From Gremmenia infestans (taxonomy: Eukaryota > Ascomycota > Leotiomycetes > Helotiales > Hamatocanthoscyphaceae): a stretch of DNA of 64,000 nucleotides. The stretch is from NCBI GenBank assembly GCA_032629725.1, contig JAFEVB010000004.1, forward strand, positions 310,001-374,000. The letters run 5' to 3'. Numbering within the stretch: position 1 is the stretch's first letter; each line of letters starts with the position of its first letter. Under the pieces are notes generated by a model. That model was not told the origin of the DNA, ran no database searches, and saw only the letters and a program-made list of their open reading frames with translations. The position numbers and the translations under genes are program-made. Shown in pieces: positions 54,390-64,000 of this stretch.

Positions 54390-57300
54390 TCAGCTTTTAG
54401 TGACCCTTGGAGGCGTGGGGATGTTGACCTTTGTACAAAGGTCGCAGTTGTGCACCTTCTGTCCCTTCTTCGCCTTGCTAACACGGCGTCTAGTTGATAA
54501 CAACTCTTGGTGACCGTAATTGGAGACTTTTTTTGGGACCTCATAACGTGGAGGAGGTACCGGAAGCGGAGGTGCCAATGTCATTGCTGGAGCTGGAGGC
54601 ACAACGAGTGGTGGTTCCGGCACTTTTCTGGGCTCGAAAGCTGGGGGTGCTTCTTCCTTTGGTGAGGGATGATATTTCTGATTGTGCTTCAAGAGTCCGA
54701 TTTTTCTGGCGAAGCCTCTAGCAAATAATTCACAATTCGGATCGGCACAGCGTAGAGGTTTTGTATGAATCTTCTCATGGCTGTCACGATCTTCAGACGT
54801 TTTGAAGCCGTCTAAGTAACGAGGGCATTCTCGATAACGACAAATGAACGCCGAATCTAGATATGTCTGCTTGAACATATTCAACTCTTGAGGGTGAATA
54901 CCTTCAGGGGGGTTGTTCACAGGGCAGTCCATAAGGGTTCGCACGATATTTTGGTAGCGTTGACTAATATCGCTGAACTGCGTAGGATCGTGCTGGAGCT
55001 CCTCGTCTTTCAAGTCTGTCGAAATTTTAGAGCCAAATCAACGGATATCATGTTTGGAATACTTACTTGCCGGTGCTTGGTGACTTGAACCTTCTTGCGA
55101 CAAGAATCTTTGGAATGTTAAGATGTCTAAACCCATACATTGAGCCACTGGGTTCCAAGCTAGAGCTTCCAGCCGGGCATTGATCTTGTCGGCCGAAGTA
55201 GTGTCGTCTAACTTCAAGTTCCTAGCACCGATGCCAGGTTCCTGCTTCCAGAACTCTCGAATTTCTTTCAACGGCTCGTCTAGTTCTTCGTCTTCAACAG
55301 CGTCTCCGGCTTTGGCGTACTGAAGAAAATGTTGAAACCAAAACTCGTTGGCATAGTGATGCAAGCCATGGTAGCCTTTAAGAACTCGGGATTCAAGCAC
55401 GTGATTCGAAACTGCAGAATCGATGAAGCAGTAACTCGAGTTCATGTAATTTAAGCATGATAAGGCAAGTCCATAATGTGCTTCGGAAGAATTCACAAAG
55501 GGCCCACTTGTCTCGTGAAGAACATACCTTCATAGTCACGATATTAGTATATTCTCCGAGTGTAGATAATTGAAGCAAGACTCACTCTTTAGCCGAATAA
55601 TGAACGAAGTCTATGGTATTCTTCGGGCCTTCCTCGATGAGAGGCCTACAGTGTTTCCAAAAGGTATCCACTAGTTTTGTCTGCTCGTTGAGCATGGCAC
55701 CTCTCATCTGCAGTACAACGCCGTCTTTGATCTCATGGACCTTCATTATCCGAAATGAGCAAGCGATCCACTGTAGGATTCGGATAGATTTATCGGAGCT
55801 GCGAGATTCGAGATCATCGAGGATCCGTTTATATCTAGTTTTGGTGTTAGAAGAGGGCGAGAAACGGGCTATAAAGGCTCAGAAAGGGATATCTCACGCT
55901 TTGTCAAGACCCTCTGGGAGAGTGTTAACGGAGTCTACAAGTTCCTGTCGGCTATGGCACTCCTCTAGATTTTGCATGATCAAACGTACCCAAAGGAACA
56001 TACCTGCAGATTCGTTAGTGACGTGTGCATATCGAAAGGACTATACTCACCATCGGCCTTGGCCACAATTTGCCTTTCGATTCGATCAATCAGATCATTG
56101 CCAAAATCACCCCGAAAGCTATCTAGTTTTGCATGTACGTATAATCCAATATCTTTCTTGAGGTCGACGTCTTGGTCCCTGAGAGATATAGTAGGTCTGC
56201 CATTCAGCCTTTTGTTGATATTTTCACTCTCCCTATTGGAAAATAATATCCTGCATTGGCCACCAGTTAGTTTAGACAGCGAAAGCAACTCATTCAGAAT
56301 TGTTCTCTGGTCTGAGAGAGGGTACTCGTCCAGACCATCAACGATAATTCGTATAGAGGAAATTGCTTGGACAAGCTTTTCCAACAATCCTTTTACGCGG
56401 GCTGCGCTCGGAGCCAGACCTTTGTTGGCATAATTCTCAAATATATAAGGGGCAAGGTCGCGATTAGCCCTCAAAAGCTGGACTATCACACCCCGCATAA
56501 GTTCTCCAAGAAGATGCTTTCCTGTTGTATAACTGTTACATAAGTGGTAAGCAGTCGTGAACCTGCCTTCTTCTTTCATTTGGCGGATAATATGGGTGCT
56601 TAAGATGGTTTTCCCTGTGTAATAATTAGTAGATCTCACAGTGCGAAATATGTAGCCGTACCCGCTCCTGGGATCCCTTTCACCCAAAGAATAGCATCGC
56701 CATGTGCATCATTTTTCCAAGATTGAAAAATTGGGTTTCTGAAAACCCATTCACAGGTTCCTTCTTGCCTCTTTTCTGCTAACTGATCGAGCTCGTCATC
56801 ATAATCTTCATCTGGGATCTTGAGCCAGGAAATCGAATCGTGGAGGTAATAGTTCTGGGTTTTTTTCTCTTGCTGTTCTAATTCCTGATGAAATTTGATC
56901 CTCAACTCACGTGCCTCTACTACATCGATAGCCACAACTTCTCTCATGACAAGATCACGATGGCGAGCGAAATCCTTGAGGATACTGTTGAATCGATATT
57001 CAAATGACTTCCACATAGAATCGAAGAATAGATGAAATGCTAAGGGTGTTGTCAGTTTTGAAATTTTTTGCATCTTTCGGAAAGAGTACTGACATCTTCT
57101 TCCAAAGAATTTGTACGCTCTGCGATGGAAATCGAGAATGTCTGAGTAAACAAGGCCGAGTACAACTTGGAAGTTCGGGTCATTACTGAAGGCTGTCTGG
57201 AGCCGACCAAATTGGGGCATAACTTCAGCTATTTGACGGTACGCATCAAGTAGCTTGTCAAATATGCTTGTGTATTGATCTGCGAGCTGTCACTCACGCC

Positions 57301-57686
57301 TGTCAGGTGGTACAATTATATCTGATCACGTGAATATCTTACTTGAAGCATCAACTTCACCGGAGCCTGCTTCTATATAAGCGTTGTAAAAGACTAGATA
57401 TAGCTGCACTCACCCAGATCCAGGGCATGTATGGCGTGCCATTACATGATACCTCGATCACTTTTGAATAGTTTTGCAAGCCCTTCAGGAAAGGGGCAAT
57501 GCGACGCATGTTGCGGAGATTGCCTCTGGCCTCGTGGGCCTTTTCGATTTCCTCAGCCGCTTTCCAAACCTCTTCGAAAGAGGTTGACTGAAAGGCATTC
57601 GCGTCTGCAGAGGTGACAGAGTCCTTCAGCTTCCGATAGGCAGTCTCAAAGATCGAGTTCGGGGTGGCGGGTGGAACTGTCGCCAT
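54390..57686 (-). CDS. NACHT-domain STAND protein with C-terminal C2H2 zinc fingers
   Basis: Nine exons: 57686-57414, 57366-57343, 57286-57094, 57039-56662, 56614-56051, 56003-55898, 55834-55586, 55527-55067 and 55015-54390, giving 957 residues with phase kept at each junction. Order: a helical N-terminal domain (FEEVWKAAEEIEKAHEAR, APVKLMLQLADQYTSIFDKLL); the NACHT NTPase with Walker A GIPGAGKTIL (the Lys falls across intron 4) and Walker B RIIVDGLDEYP; a winged-helix-like follow-on (FLWVRLIMQNLEE, KAYKRILDDLESR); an HYSAKEY region; then Cys/His fingers (CRYRECPRYLDGFK ... HEKIH, CADPNCELFARGF ... HNQKYH) and a Pro-rich tail. A last CDLCTK half-finger is cut off before its histidines by the stop. 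Such proteins are NLR-like sensors in fungal non-self recognition or stress; role inferred. Confidence 0.88.
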
Positions 57687-58503
57687 GTTGCCGTGGAATC
57701 TCAAGTGGGAAGGGTGGGCCAGCGTATGGTGAGCATTCCATCAATATAAATGAGTACTCGGTCAGAGCTACACGCTCCTGAAGCACATACATATTCATAC
57801 TAATAGGCTTTGGTGATGAGAAGGCTGGCGAAGTGGAACACCTGGCCAGCCTTGACTGCCCCTGCATGCACTGCGGAAGGCTAAACCCTTTAAAGAACAA
57901 GCGCGATTGTCGGAGGTCAAATGTCACGGGTTCTTTGTATGGAAAGAGAAAAATATCACATAATTGTATTATCGCCATCTACGTTATTGAGTCTTGATTG
58001 CTCGCTATCGAAGAACTTGGTCTACAATTGATTTCTATTCGCACGACAGTCACGTGCTTAGATGTCGGAATAGGTTATGTTGAAATATGTGGTTGCAATA
58101 TGTCTGTGGAAGGTGAAGTTCTGTATTAAAAGTTCAATGGTCGGCTTTTATGTAGGTAAGCAGCTAATAAGTCCAACAAACGAACAGTCTTCAAATACTA
58201 ATAAAGAAACATAAACCTTCTCTTACTTATAGTATAAAGGGACAATATAACCGCGGACTCTAGGCTAGGATCTAACTTATAGTTTTATTATTATATAAAT
58301 ATATATATTAAAATAAACTATATAAAAGAGTATATTATAGAATAGATAATAATCTAACTTTAGTAAAGTGCCTGATTTTATAAGGTATGGTGCAGTACTA
58401 GCTGCATACCCCACTTCACGTGACATCCCATTTGGTCCCCACCACAATGGCCTCAATTCGCCCAATGTAGCAATCTCGCCTAAAACAATCTTTCTCGCAT
58501 TTC
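57687..58503. other. Promoter of the NACHT gene and AT-rich repeat remnant
   Basis: The left part is the upstream region of the NACHT gene. The right part is AT-rich (58270-58360) and includes repeat copy B. No gene is seen. Confidence 0.45.
58238..58282. repeat. Degenerate dispersed repeat, copy B
   Basis: GGGACAATATAACCGCGG then ACTCTAGGCTAGGATCTAAC corresponds to copy A at 20905-20950. The adjoining sequence is very AT-rich, as expected for a RIP-altered copy. Confidence 0.5.
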
Positions 58504-61500
58504 CTACTTAAAGGTTAGATCAATCAGCTTGATCATATGGTGAAAACTTACTTGGAGTCTTTTTCTACTATCCATAGAATAGTCGCGCACACCAGGGCCA
58601 AAGGCCTCTACTGCCATTCTATCTTTAAAGTCTTGTGTTGCTACTACTTTCTAGTTCATTGTCAGCTTTTCTTTCCCATCGATACCAGCTCGGGGTATAC
58701 AAACCTGTTCAAATGAGTTCTCGATCCTATAACGAATGGTTCTAACCGCCTTCCGCTGTCCCAAGCGATGAATTCTACACAGTGCTTGCTCTTCCATCAT
58801 GGGATTCCATTGGGGCTCGATGAGGTAGGCAACCGATGCAGCAGTGAGATCGAGTCTGCAGTCCTAATCAGTACCTTGGGAAACAGGGCACGAGGGAAAA
58901 AGGCTGGACTTCATACCCAGCACCACCACAAGTAATAGAGACTAGTATTACTTGAATTGATTCGTCTGTTTGGAATTTCTGAATTGCCTCTTCTCGCTTC
59001 GCACCTGAATGTCGACCATCTATACGAGCATAAGATATCGACTTTGTTCGGAGAAGAGATTCGATAAGGTCGAGAGTAAACGTCCAGTATGAGAAGACAA
59101 CACTGAAAGGCCGTTAGCATATTGCTTGCAAGCTTTTCCCCCTCAAATACCTTTTTTCTTCCTTTGGAGAACTCTGAAGATCTTCTAGTAGTGTTTGAAG
59201 CTTCGTAGAAACAATTTCGGGTTGGACAGCTGGCAGCGAACCCTCAATCCCGGGTGTTGAAATACTGTCTGGATTCCAAGAAACCTCGAAACTCTTACAT
59301 GGCGAGGAGTGCGAGCAAGTCGATATTTGCTGCGATCTCGGAGAGCTTTTGAAACAGAAACCGCATATGAGTGTTAAACACTTAGTAAGATGAGGTTTGG
59401 GAACCTCGGCATTCTGCCCTCCACCGGCGCCGTCTCTGAGTAGCTCCCAGCAAACAGAACATTGCGCTTCGCCAGCGCAGACCATGGTCTCAAAGGCCTT
59501 ATTTGCTGATGCTTTGGTCCATATCTGTATGTTTTCCGGACTGGGCTCCGATGGCTTAGCAACAGGTCGTTTCGAATGAGCTAGTCCGTGGTTACAGAGA
59601 AGTCGCAATTCATTAAGCCATTGCAACGCATTGAGATATTGGCCAGGATGCAGAGGGTTGGAAGATAGAGCGGTATCTAATTTCCTAATTGTGCTTTCTT
59701 TAACTTTGTTGTACAGCTCTTGTTCTTCGAAATTGAACTTGAGATTGCGGATGATATCTTGGCGCGGGGGTAAATCAATGACGCCTTTCGACCGGCAAAG
59801 AGAAATGCATTTTACCAATTTCTTTAACCTCGTAGGATCCTCAAATTTGTCCCAAGGTTTGATAACTTCTTTGTCGAATATCTTGGGGTTCGAGAATGGA
59901 GATATTTGCAGAAATTCAAGTAAGCTACCGAAATCGCTAGAACGGTTTTGGATGGGCGTTCCAGTAATAGCCCACCGACTAGTTGCTTTAATCGCACAGC
60001 ATGCTCGCGCTATTGCAGTGGCTCTATTTCGAATTGTATGGGCTGAATTTTTAGCGAATGTTTTGATAGAGGGAGAGAACAAACCTGCCTTCGTCCAAGA
60101 CAACCCGGTGCCAAAAGTACGAGAAGAGTGTATCTTTGATATTACTTGAATCCAAATGCTTCTTCTGCTCGCCCGCTAGTGTTTCAAAAGTGGTAATGAC
60201 AATGTCGAACTGGCCGAGAGACAATATTTTGCGCTTTTGAGATCCGTGGTACCGCGTCCACGTTAAAGTATTCGGTTTCAAATGTCTATGACAATTAGCA
60301 TCTGCAATCAGTTCGCTACAAGCATGAATCGGCTGTGTCTCACCGCTTCAATTGTGTATCCCATGTTTCGAGGACTTTATTACAATATTAGCGTCAAGAA
60401 AGCTGGGAAGGAAGTTCGTTACTCACGAGAGTAAGGCACCACCATAAGCGTGGATTTGAGACGTCGAAGGGGTCCTTGCTCAGTATGGATAAGACCTGTC
60501 ACATTACACCTAATGAGAGCAATGAGAGATATCATTGTTAAAGACTTTCCCAGGCCCATTTGATCCGCAAGTAACCCGCCTCTGGAATCTGGCGGCTCGT
60601 GAGTTTGAGACATCTCAGTAATCGTATTCGTGTACCTATAGTAGTCAGTAGTTATCAGGATAGACCTTTGGTTATTTCCCATTATACTCACTTTATGTGG
60701 CCAAACTCGTCTATCTCTTTCACCCAGAGGTCGTCCTCTCGTGAGTCATCATACTGCCAACCACCTTCGCGCTTCACCAAAAAAGTCAACCCTTTTTTCT
60801 GGTGCCTGCTTCAATTAGCACTCTGAAATGCTCTACAACGAAAGGAGCACTTCTTACGCATATAAAGGTGTAACGATGACATCTGGGGCTTCGGTCGCTT
60901 CAAGGTGATCATCAACATTACTTGTGAACACGGGAAATCCCTCAGAGGTATCCACTTTAGCGACTTCAGTAGGGAAGTCATTATCTCGTAGAGTAAATGT
61001 CATGACAAGTTCCTTGGATCTACAAAGCACTTGTGGATTCTGGTACGGGACGTCTCTGTCACATAGTAGCGGTGATTGTAAACATATACCACACTTTGTC
61101 AAGTACTCCCCAACCGGATCACATAGTTCTTCTGGCCCGTATATGATGGCGCTCATCACATATTGTAGCTCGTTGGCTCCAGGTTTTCGGGTTCCTTTTT
61201 TGATGATACTTGCTCTCTTATTAGTTGCTTTGCAGTAGATCTGGAACTTGATATCTTGTTCCATATCAATATTAGAAATAATGCCAGCAACACGGTCGTT
61301 CAATTCACCAAATGCCGAGTTTCTACCAATCTCATGCAGCTGATTTGGTCTTACAAATTCCAGCGGGATCATGGAAGCGTCCATGATCATCATACCCGAG
61401 CAGGATGCTGCTATCGGAATATCCGTGATCTAAAGAACTTAGTATCAATAGACTCAAAGAGTTTTCAGTCTCATTTACCATGCCGAAGCAGAGCTCCATT

Positions 61501-61943
61501 TTCGGGGACCCGGGGTTTGGCATTGTCTCTTTGCCAAAAATTTCTCCATAACCGCTACTGGTGGCCGAGGGGCCAAGATCGAATAGAGTATTCGCTGAAT
61601 CATTAAGACCCACGAGTCCGCAGCCTTGTTGCTGCCAGTCAGTGGAGCTGGAAGCCTCCGAATATTCCGTGTAGTCTTGACAGAATTCCGAACCGAGCAG
61701 CGGGATTTCAAAAGGTAATACGGCACTGGTGTCCTGCTCGTTCTGAAAAGTAGTTGCCCAGGCTTCTTCAAAAGCATTTTTTTCAAAATTGGTGTTTAGA
61801 TAGCTCACGAACTCGGGATGCGTAAAAGTGGAAAGGTTTAATGCTTCCCCTGTTGAATACTGGTTTTGTCCATCGAGGCACTGTCGCTTGGGGGCCGAGT
61901 ATTCGTCCTCGTACCTCTGATGCTGGTAGAGCCTGTCATTCAT
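58504..61943 (-). CDS. SNF2-family DNA helicase/translocase (Rad5/HLTF-like)
   Basis: About ten exons from ATG 61943 to stop 58504-58506; the first three are 61943-61479, 61429-60858 and one starting 60805. A disordered N-terminus precedes HQKKGLTFLVKREGGWQY, then the SNF2 ATPase: DQMGLGKSLTMISLIAL (Walker A), IVITTFETL, VVLDEAH, AITGTPIQNRSSDFGSLLEFL. An insert with a RING-like Cys pattern (CSVCWELL ... TKCLTLICGFCF) follows, as in Rad5/Rad16/HLTF. The helicase C lobe has VVFSYWTFTLDLIESLL, ARIDGRHSG, VSITCGGAG, YLIEPQWNPMMEEQAL and RIHRLGQ. DEAH is complete only if the intron after GACGAAG starts with GC rather than GT. Relatives remodel nucleosomes or act in DNA-damage tolerance. The RING-like part may be degenerate. 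Overall frame looks intact. Confidence 0.87.
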
Positions 61944-64000
61944 GGCTTTAGAATATTTTGGTTTTAACTGAAACTAGGCTTTCAATAATAATTCTCCCAC
62001 GCATGTTGATTTCAGCTTGGGAGGTTTTGGCCGCGGTCGTAATTTAATTGCGTTGAAGGTAATAAAACAATCCACAGTGAAAATCAACTTGCGCATTGTG
62101 CATGCTGTGGGACACTATACGATGCTCAGCCTCAAGAATTCGGGCGTTGAAAAGGCTTTGTGGAAGGTTGCGTTGATGCAGCTCGTGGATGCAGGAAGCC
62201 CAGTTGGCAAAGCCCTGGCCCCTGGCGCTGCGCCACCAGAGCAGAGCGCCTTGCCACATGACTCAACTTCACTGGTATCAAGAAGAAAAGAGGTATTCTG
62301 TCTCAATATATATCACCGTTTTGAAAAGTATTCAGAAGACGGCACTTAACTGGATTCGAAGGATGCTATTTCCGCTTGACATAGGTACTTAAGCAACGCA
62401 AGTCTCCGCCTGAACGATAGAGAGGCCACGCGGAAGCCCCAGTTTATTTAGCGAGAGTATGCTGAAATCAACCCTGTGGAGCCTAACGAGCCTCATACTT
62501 GCACTTGCATTATTAGTCTACATACCGCATTTCAGGCTTTCTATTAGGCAATCCAGATTTCATTAAAAAGAGCGACCTTTGGTGGGGAATCATGATGCCC
62601 ACGACTGGAGGCTCCATATACTGTAGCTTTAGTTGCCCCAAGGGTCACTAAACGTGTAGTAGTTGTCTCATATTGTATGTAATCGTATTGAGAATGGACC
62701 ATTCGATCCTAACTTCCTAAAGTACACCTACCTACCTAGATATATGAAGTGTCGCCAACGCTCCCTAAAGCTTACTGTATCCTTATATACCCCACCGAAA
62801 TGCCGGCCTTGTGCTGTCTTGTAAAATCTCCTGACGACCTCCAGACATTTCCAAAGTCGAGAAGCTACAGTCAACCTTTGATGACACAGTCCTACAACAC
62901 AATACTAAGCCTCGAAATATCTAAAGCATTTGGTGGTCCTGCATGACTAGCAAAAATGAGGCACCCACCCCCCTCTCCTAACTACCAATTCACGGGAATC
63001 CAAAATTCTCACGTTACTCAGAAATAAGTTCTTAAGGATAAGGCAGGTGAAAAGGCAAAATATGGGCTAATACAGTCCGCTACCTCGAGAACGAGGGGAC
63101 GAAGTTATTGAGGTGACGTTTTTTGCTGAAGGCCCCGCAAGTTGTGAAATTGGTTGTTGTTGTGTACCTTAAAGTGCCCAATTTCAAGTGCCGACCTTCT
63201 AATAATTACGTGAAATTGGACAGAAATATATTGGCAACGCCAATTCCAGCAAACACCTTAGTTTATAGAGCTGCAAGTCTCGTGCTTCTTGACCCGGCAC
63301 CGGGGTTCATGCGCACAATAAACCTATTACGTGAATCTAACCTGTAGACAGGGCCATCTACACTACTCGTACCCCTAATTCTCTAGCGAGATCCACTCAC
63401 ACTAAAGAGAGCAATGCAGTCCCAGTCAATCTTTCTCAGAACTCTCGACAGCAACAAGAAATTTGACAGTGAGATCTTACTTGCTTAACAACAACTCCCT
63501 ACGTATATGACTTAAATATACCCAAGCAACCACGCCCCTCGCTTGGACTTTCAAAATCCCCTCCAAAAGCTCACGAAAACAGCATCATAACCTAGGTAGG
63601 TACTTGCGCGCAACACTTCAAAACCAGCGCAACATGAGGTTGCTTTTTTCTGACATTCATATATCTACAGATTGAATCAGAAACCGAAGCTCTATCTATA
63701 ATATATATAAACGAATGGCAGCCAAAGGCGTCAGGGTAAAAGTAATGGCAATTAGAAACTTGGCGCTTGATCCATAGTGAATATCGAACACCCGATGCCT
63801 ATATATTCCCCATTGCTCGAACTTCATTCTCTCACATCCAATGCAAAGCGGAGTTTTCCCATATTGCGCATCAGCAAGCATGAGAAGCTATCGTATCCTG
63901 CCATATCCACGCACGCTCCAAGGAAGAATTTCTTGACCATGTTTAACAACCAAGACGATGCAGGCCCTTAGATCCAAGGTCTGAAAATATAAACGCACTT
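61944..64000. other. Gene-poor right end
   Basis: The SNF2 promoter followed by about 2 kb with only short frames (62017-62349, 62749-62946, 63123-63347) that have no family resemblance. No RNA gene or mobile element was recognised. Confidence 0.45.

Noticed and set aside
61980..64000. Several 60-110-residue frames at the right end
   Set aside because: No domain, signal peptide pattern or conserved motif; overlapping frames on both strands are equally long.
1..64000. CRISPR arrays, bacterial operons, attachment sites
   Set aside because: Intron-rich eukaryotic DNA; no direct repeat-spacer pattern of that kind. The only spaced repeats are the array at 52.2-53.7 kb, which has diverged units without uniform spacers.

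Overview
The window is nuclear DNA of a filamentous ascomycete (Pezizomycotina; class not decided, a leotiomycete or sordariomycete would fit). Genes carry many short introns (about 45-110 bp, GT...AG with CTAAC/CTGAC-like branch points), a 5S rRNA gene stands alone among protein genes, and the gene content is typical of this group: highly reducing polyketide synthase, berberine-bridge-type oxidases, NACHT proteins, many SDRs. Gene models below were built by joining exons so that splice phase and protein-family continuity agree. They are hand predictions without transcript evidence.

Left part (1-21 kb): mostly conserved housekeeping genes. In order: a C2H2 zinc-finger protein, a small secreted protein, pyruvate dehydrogenase E1-beta, the autophagy E2-like enzyme ATG3, a decayed gene with a fungal NACHT/ankyrin-type N-terminal domain, 5S rRNA, the U3 snoRNP protein SOF1, proteasome subunit RPN6, and a 1,366-residue AT-hook protein. 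An AsaB/GA4-desaturase-like gene and a small acidic protein mark the transition.

Middle (21.1-51.7 kb): a biosynthetic gene cluster of eleven intact-looking genes. They are a flavin-dependent halogenase, two secreted FAD-linked oxidases (divergent), a cupin, four short-chain dehydrogenases, an FAD monooxygenase, an epoxide hydrolase-like enzyme and a 2,435-residue highly reducing PKS (KS-AT-DH-degenerate MT-ER-KR-ACP). HR-PKS plus several SDRs plus this kind of cupin is the core reported for fungal salicylaldehyde clusters (trichoxide, flavoglaucin and sordarial types). The halogenase, two oxidases, monooxygenase and hydrolase would tailor that core, so I infer a chlorinated, oxidised alkyl-salicylaldehyde or epoxyquinol-like product. 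No P450, transporter, transcription factor or second PKS is present in the window. One cluster gene (an Ayr1-like SDR at 41368-42656) is split into nine exons, two of them 8 and 16 nt.

Right part (51.7-64 kb): a 1.5-kb non-coding array in which a CCAAT box is repeatedly followed, 85-88 nt later, by GGCCTCCAA, with a perfect 64-bp tandem duplication inside. Then come a NACHT-C2H2 STAND protein and a SNF2/HLTF-like helicase, both on the minus strand, and a gene-poor end. AT-rich blocks and two related degenerate repeats (20.9 and 58.2 kb) suggest old mobile-element or RIP-affected sequence around the cluster.
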